In this document: positions 1 through 11,705 of the stretch, one piece after another
Numbering within the stretch: position 1 is the stretch's first letter
How the letters are laid out: every line of letters starts with the position of its first letter
Origin: Perognathus longimembris pacificus
Lineage: Eukaryota > Chordata > Mammalia > Rodentia > Heteromyidae
Direction: 5' to 3'
Assembly: GCF_023159225.1 (NCBI RefSeq)
Contig: NC_063169.1
Location: 61,653,934-61,717,933, forward strand
DNA: 64,000 nt
Translations under genes and position numbers: made by a program
The notes under the pieces: model-generated
Told to the model about the DNA's origin: nothing
Databases searched by the model: none
What the model saw: the letters and a program-made list of their open reading frames with translations, nothing else

Positions 1-4
1 CACT

Positions 5-247
5 AGCCAGGCACAGGTGGCTCATGCCTATAATCTTAGCTACTCAGAAGGCTGAGATCAGAGGATTGTGGTTTGAAGCCACTCTGGGAAGAAAGGTCCC
101 ATAGACTTTTATCTCCAATTAACCACTCAAAAACCACCAGTGGAGCTGTGGTTCAAAGTGACAGAGCACTAGCCTCAAGCAAAAGAGCTCAGGGACAGCA
201 CCTAGGGGCCTTGAATTCAAGTTCCATAACCTACCAAAAAAAAATAC
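5..247 (+). mobile_element. B1-dID-type dimeric SINE
   Basis: The head is a B1-like 'ccaggcacaggtggctcatgc' with 'taatc..agctactcag'. The tail is tRNA-like, with 'gttcaaagtgacagagcactag' and 'gaattcaagttcc', ending in an A-run. This is a full-length, diverged copy. Confidence 0.85.
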
Positions 248-659
248 CCACAAACCCAGGGAATTCTAGAGCACATTATTTATTTCCTTAAACTCAGCCT
301 AAGTAGAGTCCTTGGGTCACGAGCAACCTCACATCATGACTGGCTAGTATTAGTTCACTGATTCAATAGTGTGCAGAGCTGGCATTAGCCTAATCAAGAA
401 GTATCCATTGGGGGTAGAGAGCCCTTGTCCCGGCAGCCTAACACTGTGGCCCATGCAGGCACGTGGACTGTTGACTCTGTCCTATGTGAATGCAGTTACT
501 TCTCTCTAAGAAAGTAACCTTATGTCTCATAGGATACTTTGTCTCTGCTAAAATAATTAGGCTTCCCTGTTGGAGCATAGCTGATGAAAACAAACCTGTC
601 AGTAATAATGCTATACAACAGCAAGTTGAAGATTGCACTTGGTTTTTAATTTATATTGC

Positions 660-742
660 CTTTTGCGGTACTGGGGATCTAACCTAGAACCTCCATGCCT
701 GCTAGGCATGCACTCCACCACCTAGTGCTTACTCATCCCCAC
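660..742 (-). mobile_element. ID-like SINE monomer
   Basis: The + strand shows the complement of a tRNA-like promoter: 'tactggggatctaacctaga' (B box) and 'gctaggcatgcactccacca' (A box side). Confidence 0.7.
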
Positions 743-1452
743 GCTGACCTGGAGTGACAGCTCCATGTGAACTCTGTGGTCTCCCTGGAGAGTTTTCACC
801 TTATGAGAACATGATGGTCGAGAATTGGCCGATGATTGCTGATAACCAGATATGCGCCCCCAAATTCTAGCTGGCCTATGATTTGGGGTTCCCGTAGTAT
901 TCAGGAATCCTGAGAGGCAGCTCCTGGGTGGGAAGGGAAGATTGCCTGTTGGAGGGCAAAGAGCCTTCTTGCCATTTAGACAGATGGGCCTAATTTAGTG
1001 TGCTCCGTTCCAGAGACACCAAAGACAGTCTGGGGAGAAAAAAGCCACCAGAAAACCAATGCATTGCGTGAGCTTAATTAGTTTCCATCAAAGGTGTAAG
1101 AACTTGGTGGTGGGTAAAATTGATGGGAGCTATTTGCAACCAGGCTGGGAAGCATGACTGTTCATTCTTTAAATTGTATCTAGTTAGAGAAGTAAGAAGC
1201 CAGATTGGGGCATTCAGATAATCTTTCTATGGAACTCCAGGCAAGTAAGAGCAGTGTGTAGGGATTTGGGAACCAGTAGAGCTTAGGCTAGATCTTAGGC
1301 TCAGGAGTCTTTGCAAGGGATGTTAGATTGGTTTAAAGTGATATATCTTTTAGCCACACTAGCATCTTACTCCAAGTTCCCTTTCTCTTTTAGTAGGTAA
1401 TTCACCGTGGAAGGAATTCCTGATGACAACCCATTTCATTGCGAGGCTGTAA

Positions 1453-1690
1453 CTTTTTTTCAATGTGTGCCAGTAGTTGGGCTTGAACTCAGAGCCTGTG
1501 CACTGTCCTTTAGCTGTAGCCCTCAAGGTTGGTACTCTACCATTTGAGCCATGGCTCTACTTCTGGATTTTTGTGGTTAATTGGAAATAAGATTTTCTTA
1601 GCCTTTTCGGCTTGGGCTGGCTTTGAACTGTGTTCCTCAGATCTCAGTCTCCTGAGTAGTTAGGATTACAGGTATGAGCCATGCCTGACT
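1453..1690 (-). mobile_element. B1-dID-type dimeric SINE
   Basis: Antisense copy: tail first ('gggcttgaactcagagcctg', 'tctaccatttgagccatggc'), then the B1 head ending 'gattacaggtatgagcca'. Confidence 0.85.
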
Positions 1691-2011
1691 AATGCTGTCA
1701 CTTTTAGTCCCTAAAAACTTTTACTCCCTGTCAGTGCATGTACATTGTAGGTGTATTTCTAGACTTTAAACTCTGCCTTTAGACAAGTACACAAACAGTC
1801 TGCCTGCTCGCCTCGTAGAACAGCCTCGATCTACAGAGCTGGAACTTCGCACCTCTTTCTGTGTTTCTAAGCAGCCCAGGGGAAGTGGAATGCAGGGCTT
1901 CCAGGAGCAACCCAGACAAAGCACAAAGAGACATCCTACTCTATTGGGCGATGAAGGTGATCTGGAGGGAGAATTGTAGCATGGTGAATTTTACATGATT
2001 AAAAATGACAT

Positions 2012-2235
2012 TTAGATGTGCACTGGTGGTGCACATTTGTAATTCTAGCTACCCAGGAGGCTGAGATATGAAGATCATGGTTTGACAAACCCATTAGACT
2101 CTTTATCTCCAATAAAGCAGTAAAAGGCTAGTGGAGGCATAGCTCAAGCTAGAGCTCTAGCTATGAGCAAAAGAGCTAAGCAGAGAGAAGGAAGCCCTGA
2201 GTTCAAGCCCCAGTATCGGCACCAAAAACATGCCC
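2012..2235 (+). mobile_element. B1-dID-type dimeric SINE
   Basis: The B1 head is 'cactggtggtgcacatttgt' and the tail is 'ccctgagttcaagccccagt'. An internal deletion shortens the head-tail junction. Confidence 0.8.
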
Positions 2236-2652
2236 CAGTAGAATTTAGAGTGCTAAGTTGAACTATGTTGAATTGGCTTAAGGCTTTGCTTTATTCAAAA
2301 TATTTTGGATCAATTTTGGAGATTGAGGATATAGTCTAAACATAATGTAGACATTTAAATATTTGTGTTTTGCTAAAACAAAACAAGTTTAAAAAATGCA
2401 TCATCCTTAAAAGCTAATTACAATGAACTAACAAGCTGAGCCAACACCTTACCCACTGAGATGCTTGACTTAACCCTGAAAAATAAAAGGCTTGGATAAT
2501 TACGTGAGTAATTAACTTCTGGATTTGGTGTCAAGCTGTTTTTGCAGGGCCTAGTCACCACAATCCTGCCTGGAATCAATTCTTTCCAGTGTGTTCTTGG
2601 AGCCATTTTTGATAAAGGCAACAGGGAGTAGAGCTTGGTCAAAATTCACCAG

Positions 2653-2880
2653 GACAGCCAGCCTCTGGTGGCTCACACATATAATCCTAGTTACTCGGGA
2701 GGCTGAGGTCCGAGAATTGCAGTTTGAAGCCAGCCTGTGCAGGAAAGTCCATGAAACTCTTATCTGCAATTTAACCCAAAGAGAAAAAGCTGGAGGGGAA
2801 GCTGTTGTAGAGTACTAGTCATGAGCATTGAAAGCTCAGGCATAGCACTCAGGCCCTGTGTTCAAGGCCACAAACTGTCA
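2653..2880 (+). mobile_element. B1-dID-type dimeric SINE, diverged
   Basis: Head 'ctctggtggctcacacatat', then 'aagtccatgaaactcttatc', then a decayed tRNA-like tail ending 'tgttcaaggccac'. Confidence 0.8.
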
Positions 2881-3472
2881 TTAAACAAGCATGGATTCTG
2901 ATTCAAGGTTACAAGATGGGGAGAGAGTATAATTTATTTAGCATCTAATGGATCCTGAAGGAAGGGCGTGTGTGGAGGGCAGGCTTGGCATTCCAGTAGT
3001 GATTGGGACATTGGAGCTGTGAGCATCCGGGAAGTTGGCACCATTCTGGGCATCATGGGATCTTTTGGCTGTGAGATGCTGAAGTCAGAAATGACAGCAG
3101 CTTTCCAAGGCTCTAATGAGCCCATCTCTAGTACTGCTAACTTTGGCATCTGTCAAAGTGACACTGTGGCCAGGAAAGGGAATGTGCAAGGTGGCCTCTT
3201 ACTCCCCGCAGGCTCAACTTCCTCGGCATCTTCTAGGTTGAGGCTGTTTGGATGTTGGCAGAAAACGAGTTTGTGTGGTTGTCCCTGTGCACCAAGCTGA
3301 TGGAGAAGTCCCTGCCCACGGCAGCATGTCTATCAGCGACGTCTTTGCCAGCCTGGCCTGAACTCTGCCAGATCGTTAATCATGAGGGTGTATGTACAAC
3401 GAGAGGGCACACCAGCCAGAGACTCACTCAGATCTTCAGGGATTGGAAATACAAATAGAAGTGTTGCATAGA

Positions 3473-3703
3473 GCCGGGCACCTGCAGCTCATGCCTGCAT
3501 TCCTAGCTACTCAGGAGCCTGAGATCTGAGGATCACAGTTCAAAGATAGCTGGGGCAAGAAAATCTGTGAGACCGTTGTCTCCAAGTAACCACCCAAAAA
3601 GCCAGAAGTGGAGCAGTGGCTCAAGTGATAGAGTACCAACCTTGAGCAAAAGAGATAAGGGACAGCACACAGGCCCTGAGTTCAAGCCCCAGTACCACTA
3701 CCT
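3473..3703 (+). mobile_element. B1-dID-type dimeric SINE
   Basis: Full-length: 'gccgggcacctgcagctcat' to 'cctgagttcaagccccagta'. Confidence 0.87.
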
Positions 3704-3888
3704 CCCCCACAGTTTTGTGCATTATAACACTTTTGACAGAATAGCAGAGCTATTGTCTCTGATGTGGGAAAAGATTTGAGGGATGTACTTATTATTCCTT
3801 GCAAAATAATCATTTAATTTTTCCCAGGTAATATAATCCTTCCAGATAAGGTTGTTGATCAATATAGAAGCAATAAGAATAGTGTTTA

Positions 3889-3990
3889 GGCTGAGCATAG
3901 TAGCCTATACCTGTAATCCCAGCATGGAGGCTGAGATAGGAAGATTATTAGTTTGATTCCAGTATGGATGATGTATCTAGGCAAGCATAA
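3889..3990 (+). mobile_element. B1 head fragment
   Basis: 'tacctgtaatcccagcatgg' followed by 'aggctgagataggaagat'. The right half is absent. Confidence 0.65.
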
Positions 3991-4518
3991 TGTTCTTGAG
4001 TTTTCTTTTGACTTCAAGCCCAAGCAGGAGTCTTTGCCTCTGGGCTTTGTGTTTAAAAATCATGAGAAGCATTTGTGGGCAGAGGCTAAGGAGTTAGACA
4101 GGGCTTCAAATTCTGGCTGTTTTGTGGTTTTTTTTGCTTCTTACCTGACAAGTTGACTTGACCTCATATCTTCGTTTGCCTCCGTTTCCCTGTGTTTAAA
4201 ATACATCAGTGAACCTCTTAGTTATTAAAGAATTCAAAGCAAAAGCTGTTAGTCATCATCAGTGACCTAAAATGTTCTCCTTTTTCTTTCTTTCTAGTTC
4301 AGAAATTATTGCAGCAATGCAATGTAGCCATTATTCATACTTCATTAAGGTTTGTTTACATGGGTGCAGGGATTTTTTTTCTAGCTTTTTACTTTGAGAA
4401 ACTTTAAGCATAAATAAACTGCATAATATGATGTACTTGAACTTCCTATTTCCTGCCCAGCCTCTGCTACCCCAGTACCCTGTAATTGTTTCATCTTTTT
4501 TCTCTGTTCCAGTTGATT

Positions 4519-4624
4519 ACCCCTCCCTCCCTCCCTCCCTCCCTCCCTCCCTCCCTCCCTCTCTCCCTCCCTCCCTCCCTCCCTCCTTCCCTTCCTTCTT
4601 TCCCCTCCCTCCCTTCCTTCCTGT
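4519..4624 (+). repeat. (CCCT)n microsatellite, imperfect
   Basis: About 100 bp of C/T-only sequence in CCCT units, decaying into CCTT-type units at the right end. It abuts an antisense SINE at 4621. The open frames here encode only low-complexity proline/serine/leucine. Confidence 0.95.
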
Positions 4625-4840
4625 ACTGGGGTTTGAACTCAGGACCTCATGATTTCAGCTGGTTTACTTGCTCAGCTGGTATTCTGCCACTTGATCTGTG
4701 TCCCCAGCCCTGGTTTTTGCTGGATTTTGAGGCAGAATCTCGCAGGCTTTTCTGCCCAGGTTGGCTTTGAGCCATGCTCCTTGGAATCTCAGCTTCTTAA
4801 GTGGCTGGGGTTATAGGTGTGAGTCCTTTGACACCTAGCA
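4621..4840 (-). mobile_element. B1-dID-type dimeric SINE
   Basis: Antisense: 'gtactggggtttgaactcag' to 'gttataggtgtgagtcc'. Confidence 0.82.
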
Positions 4841-5024
4841 CCACAATTTTTAAGTTCCTTGGCTTTTAGGTAAAATGTACAAACCTCAGCAATAGGGTTC
4901 TGATCAGTCAAGTGCATGTCACTTTCAAGCCATCAGAATATATTGCATATCCATTGTCCACAAAGTCCCCCCGGGTCTCTTCTAGTACACCCTACCTAGA
5001 GGACAGGGCTTTTGGTTGGTCATT

Positions 5025-5195
5025 GCTGTCTGTGGCAAACTGCAAAGGAAGAGGCATCTTGAAACAAAACACAAAGCTTCGTACAGACCAGACTCTGCGC
5101 ATGTCCATGGGAAGACACAGCAAAGCAAGGTCAAGGTCACCTTGGCCCAGCTGGTCAAAGAGGGTGAAAATGGCAATTATTTTTGTTCCATTTTG
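5025..5195 (+). repeat. Left arm of 171-bp inverted duplication
   Basis: It is collinear, without gaps, with the reverse complement of 5847-6017, differing at about eleven positions (about 94% identity). The arm holds an open frame containing 'KLQRKRHLETKHK', which superficially recalls a BED/C2H2 zinc-finger tail of hAT-type transposases; the second copy has a stop in that frame. I do not recognise the family. Confidence 0.85.
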
Positions 5196-5219
5196 GTCAT
5201 TTCTGTATTTTGACAAAGA

Positions 5220-5275
5220 AATCAGTGCGTGGCACATAACATACACTCAATAAATATCTTTCTTATGTAAAAGTC
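5220..5275 (+). mobile_element. MIR 3' end-like remnant
   Basis: 'gtggcacataacatacactc' followed by 'aataaatat' resembles the MIR core end 'tggcacatagtaagcgctcaataaatg'. Confidence 0.5.
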
Positions 5276-5309
5276 TATATTTTGGAGGTTTTGTGCGTCC
5301 AGAAACACA

Positions 5310-5600
5310 GAGATGGGGCATCAATGGCTTATGTTTGAAATCCTAGTTACTTGATCCACTGAGATCTCAGGCAGAAAAGTTTGTGACATCCCTTCTCAGA
5401 GAAGAGCTAGCTGGACATGGTGGCCAGGGCCTAAGATCCTAGCCACATAGGAATCCCCACATAGGTAAATTGCATCTAGGCACAAGCCAAGTCAGGAAGC
5501 AAGGCTTGACCTCAAAAATGACCAGCACAAATCAGGGCTGGAGTGATTGATGGTCCAGTGGTTAAGAGCGTGCCTTGCAAGCTCAAGGACAAGACTCTTA
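5310..5600 (+). mobile_element. Decayed SINE fragments (B1 heads plus ID-like piece)
   Basis: Two B1-like starts ('gatggggcatcaatggctta', 'ctggacatggtggccagggc') are followed by a tRNA-like 'gatggtccagtggttaagag' with 'cgtgccttgcaagctcaagg' near 5550-5590. Boundaries are uncertain. Confidence 0.5.
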
Positions 5601-5846
5601 GAAGACTGGCCTGGTGAATGGGGAGGCAGGTGCCACCCCAAGCCACAGACAGAGGTCAAGGTCATGATAGGGATCAAAGCCCAAAGCTGAAGGACAAAAT
5701 GAGACCTTCCCAGGGTATTGCAAGTTCACTGTATCTAGAAAGTAAGGTTTAAACGATGTGGGGAAAAGACACATGCTACCCTTTCTGAGATCTCTGGGTT
5801 ATGAATCATAAAAAAAATAGAAAATTTTCTGATCTACCACATATCA

Positions 5847-6017
5847 CAAGATGGAACAAAAATAATTGCCATTTTCATCCTCTTTGACCATCTGGGCCAA
5901 GGTGAACTTGACCTTGCATTGCTGTGTCTTCCCATGGACATGTGCAGAGTCTGGTCTGTACCGAGCTTTATGTTTTGTTTAAAGATGCCTCTTCCTTTGC
6001 AGTTTGCCACAGACAGC
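5847..6017 (-). repeat. Right arm of 171-bp inverted duplication
   Basis: Reverse-complement partner of 5025-5195, across a 651-bp spacer that itself holds a MIR remnant and SINE debris. The copies share no flanking homology beyond a few bases, and I saw no target-site duplication. Confidence 0.85.
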
Positions 6018-7349
6018 AAAGCAGATGGAAACCTAGCTCCTGTACCTTTGAGCTCCTTGAATATTCAAGAAAATGGCAGAGCAGGTGGAGGTAGCCCAGC
6101 TTAGTTTGTAGGTCACTAAGGAAGGTGCCCGGAGCTGAGAACACAGAAGACAGGCTCTCCTCGTTCTTGTCTGGTTTCCACTGAATAAGAATGAGGATGA
6201 CGGCATTTGCATGTAGTCTGAAGTCCCCCTGCTAAAGGCCGTGCCTTGGGAAGCACTGCACTGAAGGCTATCTGTGTTGGCCTTGTGTTCCCTGCCATTC
6301 TTCTCTAGCTGTGGGCTACTGTTGACTTACAGACTGCAGTCAGAATCAGTGGGCATTGGATGGTGAGTGTGAACTACATTCTGCCATGGGGTTTGCACAC
6401 TTGATGTCAAAAGACACTGAGCTATTATAGCTTAAGTCATATGGTAATGCAGTTCTCAGCTTTTGACTTCTCTCAGACAAAGACCCATTGTATTTAATGC
6501 CTGGTCCCAATTGAGTCAGCAGATTTTGTGTATTGTACATTGCGTGGAGTGAAAGTGGACACAAACACATCTCTTGGTGCTGGATTTGATCTTGGCATCC
6601 TATGCCTGTTTGTTAAGGAGGTTTTTGTTGTTGTTTTAAATAACCCAGCAATTAATTTGAGTTCTTGTGCTGTTGCCCCTTGTAAGCTACTGGTATGGTT
6701 CTGGAGCATAGGCTGGAAGAAGAGGGGAGATCTGGGCTCTCAAATGTGGATCACACACCTTCCGGCTTCTTCTCTTTATGCTCATTAGCATTTAGAAAGG
6801 ACTGGTTTGTTTGTTTTAATAAAACATAATATGCCTGGGAGATTTTTTTAAAAAGCCAAAATAGCATTCTCCTTCAAATACAAATGCTTACCAGAAAGGG
6901 AAAAGGCTGAGCTTTGTCATTTGCATTTACATCTGAGAGAGAATTCCTACATCTTAATCAAATAAACACTGAGTGGGGAGAAGAGCCAAGGAACTCCAGT
7001 GAAAGAGACCGCTGGATGGCAGAGCCTAGCACTTGCCCCAGGCTCTGTTGTGGAAAAGAATAGTGTTGCTTTTGGGAATCAAGATTTTTCAGAGAGTGAA
7101 GGAGATTGCAGTCAGGTGCCTTTAAAAGTCCTGGAAGAGCACAACAAGGATACTAAAATTGTACCAGGATATGAAAATTGCACAGTGGTCTGGATGTTTA
7201 CGCTTCGCAATGAAACATTTTTCCACCATAGAGGGTTACAGTGTAATTTATTGGTGCTAATCGCAAGCTAATTACAGGCTATTTGAAAGCGTTAATTTGT
7301 AGCACTCTGAGGAGACTGTATTGTCTTGCAGAGACATTTAAAGGATGGG

Positions 7350-7790
7350 GTGATGGTTTGAGTCTGGAATGTCCCCGAAGGCTCCTATTTTAAAAGCTTG
7401 GTTGGCAGCTGAGGGTGCTTTTGGGAAGTGGTAGGATGGAATCATGATTTGGTGGCCTTGTTGGGAGATTGGGGGCTGAGGAGGCGGAGCCTACTTAGGG
7501 GGCGGGGAGGGCTACTGACTGCAGCTGGGCCTTTGAAGGAAAGTCTGGTCCTAAGCATCTCCTGGTCTCAGGCTCTGTTCACCCTGAAGTGAGCGTCTTC
7601 TACCCATCTTGCTCCCCCTACGGGGCACAGCACCCTGCCTCTCCACTTACAGGACCAGAGGCCACGGATGTGATTGTGTCCTAAAATCTCCGAAACTGTG
7701 AGACGAAATCAACCTCTCTTGCTTTTAAGTTGTTTGCTCTGGTATGTTGCCATAGTGACGAGAAACTGCCTCACACAGAGTACGAGGAAT
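7350..7790 (+). mobile_element. Retroelement relic, L1 3'-region or MaLR-like
   Basis: Landmarks are 'gatggtttgagtctggaatg', 'gtggccttgttgggagattg', 'gaaactgtgagacgaaatca' and 'ttgccatagtgacgagaaac'. This phrase order (…gaaactgtgagccaaaataaacc…gtcacagtgacgaaaactgac) is common to old rodent and primate retroelement ends. I cannot settle which class without a library search. Confidence 0.55.
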
Positions 7791-8140
7791 GTTTGCTTCT
7801 TTTCAGGCTCTCCCAGCGGGCTTCTGCTGCCATAGCTAATAATGTTATATGGTGATAAGATCCGAGGCCAGCTATGACCTGTGGTAAAGACTGAGGGGCC
7901 CATCCATCTTCCAGGGCCCTGTTTGGAGCCTGAGAAAGGTTGTCATGTGGAATGAGATGATGCAGACATGGTCATTCAGGCTCAGGCTAGAGTCTGCTGG
8001 GGTTGGGCTGAGAGCTTTTGCTGGGTCACTGCTCACACTTGACCTTGGCCTCCCGGTTCACAGGTGCATTGCTTTACATTGACTTGCCACAGCTCTGCTG
8101 TGCTGAAGTAAATGATGGCAGAAGGAATTTGCCCCCAGAT

Positions 8141-8141
<1 letters not shown>

Positions 8142-8189
<48 letters not shown>
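8142..8189 (+). repeat. (AC)n microsatellite
   Basis: About 24 pure AC dinucleotides, followed directly by an antisense ID-like monomer. It may have grown from that SINE's tail. Confidence 0.97.
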
Positions 8190-8191
<2 letters not shown>

Positions 8192-8265
8192 GCTGAAGCT
8201 CAAAACCAGAGCCTTGCACACGCTATACAAGCGCTCCACCCCTGAGCCGCACTCTATCACCCGTT
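8190..8265 (-). mobile_element. ID-like SINE monomer
   Basis: 'gccttgcacacgctatacaa' followed by 'gcgctccacccctgagccgc' is the complement of a tRNA-like A-box region. The AC repeat sits at its 3' end. Confidence 0.6.
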
Positions 8266-10285
8266 ATATTGACTGGAGACCTTTTCTGGCCACTTCAGTG
8301 ATAGCTTTTAATTGGAGCTACCTCTTCTTTCAGTTGTGAAGTTTCAAGAACTTTAAAGAGAAGAAAGCAAGATGTTAACACATTTCACAGATAGTTTGAT
8401 ACCGTTGGTTCCGTTATTCTGACTTTTAAACCATGTATTTATTCAGTGTCTGGAAGGGCACAGCTAATATATTAACTTTGGAAAATACATCTCAAGACCC
8501 TTCAGAGCATTGCTGTTGGCCTTCCTCTAAAGTATCATCGAATCGCTGGCCCTGGCTCCCCTCCTCACCTTGTGTTAATTCATGCATGAGAAGTGAAGGC
8601 TTAATATAATATCCCTAGCAGTAGAATTGGGGTGTAGATGGCTCAGGAGTAGGCCAGCTGCTGCTATCTCTGGCATTCCAAGGTCTGTGCATAAATTATG
8701 CATTTATAAGGGATAGTTTGAGAGACTTTCTGCAATTACTTAGAATATGAAGATGGTTTAAATTTGTGCTATAGTAACTCCATCCTTCTCACGGGCCCCA
8801 GCAGAAGCTGATGGATTAATCAAAAATAAATCAAGGACCAGTCCAATCCAAATTGGAAGCACATCATGAATATTCGTGAACATCTGGGTGTGTGCGTATA
8901 TATGTGTGTGTATGTTATTTTTCTAATGTGTAGCATAGCAGAGACATGACTTCTTAACAAAATGCCAAAAGGGAGATGGGTTTCCATCTGTGATTTCAAA
9001 GGGTATTTGTGTTTGTTTGTGTGTGTGTCCTTTCTCCTTAGGGTGTGGGTCTCTCTTTTTCCAAGATCTGCCTTTGATCTCTTTTCATCTTTCAGAATCT
9101 GTTTTGGTATTTCATCTGAATTCTTCCTTGGAGTCAGGCTCTCAGCTCATTTAGATTAAGTACTTGTTTTTAAAGGAGAATTTAATCTTAAGGAAGAATT
9201 TACTGTCTAATGTCTTTGATGAATCTTTCACATGCCAGTGGTATAATGACCAATTAAGCTGGTCTGCATCATTGGTCTAACTGTACACGTGAACTTCCAG
9301 GTTCTCTCCATGTGCCCTTTTTTACTTAAAAAACTGGCAAGAACCAAGGAGGACGTAATAATAGCCATGCGGACAAGGGCCACAAAAATGACAGCTTGAA
9401 ATGCACAGTGGTTTGGTGTGGCGTCTTACATCTGTTACCTGTTTTAGTTCTCTTAATGATGCTATGGGGTCCATAGGCAAAGCGATAGGATATTTCTCCT
9501 AGGGAAAGGCAGAAACCAGTGCTCACAGGTCAGTGTCGCCTTGCTGTGACCCAGGCCTTGTCGTCCCCACCCCCAGCCTGGACCTTCACACACTCAGCAG
9601 TGGGTTTTCTCCATCTTGTATTATAGGGGTTTCGTAAGGCCATGTTTATGGACCTACTTCTATAGTAGAGTTTAGTGAACATTTGTGATCAATATAATTA
9701 CTGGCTGTGATAAGATATACTAATTATCGATGAGGTTGCATACCATAAAAATTCGGGCTTACTCGTGGTCGTTGTCCTCCGTGTATCCCGAGAGCCTTTG
9801 CGCCTCTTGAGGAGTTTGTACTTGTCTTCACTCAGATGATGTGCTTGAGTGCTGGTTGGTGAAAAGGCAGAAGTAGAAAGCAGAGTACAAAATACCAACA
9901 TGACATTTGATTATAAGATTGTTGCCATTGTACACTTGCAAAAGTTGAAAAATTATTTCACTGAGATACTTTAAAATCTAACGCTTCCTGAAAGTAAGGA
10001 TTGTAATCAGTGTTTTCTCATTTTGTGCACATGCACACGCACACACACACAGACACACACCTTACACACACGTGTGATATTTGGCCTACAGCAGATTCCA
10101 TGCAGCAAATTGAAAGTGGTTTGTAGCTGGAGGGGGTCAGCTGTTAATTGTAAGAGATGGTAGATATGAAGAGAGAGAGAAACTTAAAACCAGATGCGTG
10201 CTTATGAAAAGTTCAGGTCTGAACTTTTTAAAGTAGAGTCCAAAAAAAATCAAGACCTACTTTGTAATTCTGTGGGAAGAATCTA

Positions 10286-10490
10286 GCCCGGCACGGTGGC
10301 ATATGCCTGTAATTCCAGCAGTATTGAAGGTAGAACAATTGTAATCTTGTACCAGCAAGGGCAGAAATCCAAACTAAAGCCCCTCCCCTCCCACGTGAGT
10401 GGCAGCTAGGAGGCATGGCTGAAGTCTTAGCACTCTTGTACAGCAAGCCTAAGACCCTGGGTTCAAACTCCAGTACTGCAAAAGAAAAAA
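10286..10490 (+). mobile_element. B1-type SINE with tRNA-like tail, diverged
   Basis: Head 'agcccggcacggtggcatat' with 'gcctgtaattccagcag'; tail ending 'cctgggttcaaactccagta' plus an A-rich stretch. Confidence 0.75.
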
Positions 10491-10526
10491 ATAGAACAGA
10501 ACAGGAAATTGTTAGCTTGTGTTCTG

Positions 10527-10640
10527 TTCTTTACTTTTCTTTGAGATAGGGTCTCACTGTCCAGCCTAAGTGGATCCTCCTACTCCCTCCCCCCGCCAGC
10601 AGCTGAAACCACAGACATGTGCTACCATGCCAGGCTAATA
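10527..10640 (-). mobile_element. B1 monomer
   Basis: 'tttgagatagggtctcactg' to 'catgtgctaccatgccaggc', a typical antisense B1 without a tail arm. Confidence 0.75.
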
Positions 10641-11394
10641 TGTTTATATTCTTTACATTGACTTAGAGCACCGCAGAGAACTTAGTTTAGAATAATTCCA
10701 TTCAGGGGCTAAAATAAAATAGGCTTTTTTTTTTTTTTTAACTGTAGCTTTTTCCTTGGCAGCTAAGTTTCCCTCACAGACTGTGAGGGGTTTCCGTGGC
10801 CCTGATTGGTGTGCTTGATGGTGGCAGGGGGTAGGGTTCTTGAGAGGAAACAGCAGGGAATTGGCAGAATTGAACAACGAAGCAGCTGGTACTCGCTGGG
10901 TTTCTGATGGGTTTCAGTAACTTGTTGGTATTCTGGAAAGTTACTAGTAACATAGAAAAGATGGCTATTTCCTGGAGGTCATGTCATGCTAGGACAAGCA
11001 GCCAGTGATAAGGCTGTCTAGGTCAAACTTGTCAGTGTAAGCAGACCTGGATCTGCTTACAAACAAACTCCAGCTCTCTGCGGTTCCCACGGGGATGGGT
11101 GAAGCCTTAGGACAATGGCAGGCCGCTGGGGAAGAGCAGGTCTGCCTGGCTCAGGTCGCAGAAATGTAGCAGCGATGTAGCAGCTGTCCAAGGAGGTGTT
11201 GCTGTTGGCCTGCTGGCAAGCCATTTTTAATCAGCTCTTGCCAGGCCATAAACTGGACCAGCTAAGGAGTACTGCTAAGGTTCGGGGGAGATTGACAGCG
11301 TAAACTTCAAAGGGCAGTGTCAGAGTGATCATACCAATTATAGTAATACTCAAGATTTTATGTATACAGTATTTGTCTTTTAATTAAGTGCTAT

Positions 11395-11578
11395 TGCTGC
11401 CTGCCTGCCTCTCTTTCTCCTTTCCTGCCTCCCCCCTCCCTCCCTCCTTTCCTCCTTTCCTCCTTCTCTCCCTCCCTCCCTTCCTCCCTCCCTTCTTTCT
11501 TTCCTTTCCTCCTTCTCTCCCTCTTTCCTTCCCTCCCTTCCTCCCCCCTCCCTTTTTCTTTCCCTTCTTCCTTTCTTT
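11395..11578 (+). repeat. Polypyrimidine (C/T) tract
   Basis: About 180 bp, almost exclusively C and T on the + strand, in CCTT/CCCT/CTTT units. Immediately followed by an antisense B1. Long open frames across it are low complexity. Confidence 0.95.
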
Positions 11579-11705
11579 AGGACCTTACTTTATAATTCTG
11601 GCTGACTTCATACTTACTCTTGTAGCCCAGGCTGGTGAAATCAAGATCTTCCTGCCTCAGCTTCCCAAGTGCTGGGATTTCAAGCATGAGCCACCATACC
11701 CTGCT
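11577..11705 (-). mobile_element. B1 monomer
   Basis: 'gtagcccaggctggtgaaat', 'cctgcctcagcttcccaagt', 'gctgggatttcaagcatgag'. Canonical antisense B1. Confidence 0.85.

Noticed and set aside
4428..4770. Proline/serine-leucine repeat protein
   Set aside because: It is the translation of the CCCT repeat plus an antisense SINE.
8018..8339. Open frames with HTHTHT or VCVCVC runs
   Set aside because: They are translations of the AC microsatellite. The same applies to the frames at 28.9, 31.5, 31.7, 32.9 and 33.9 kb.
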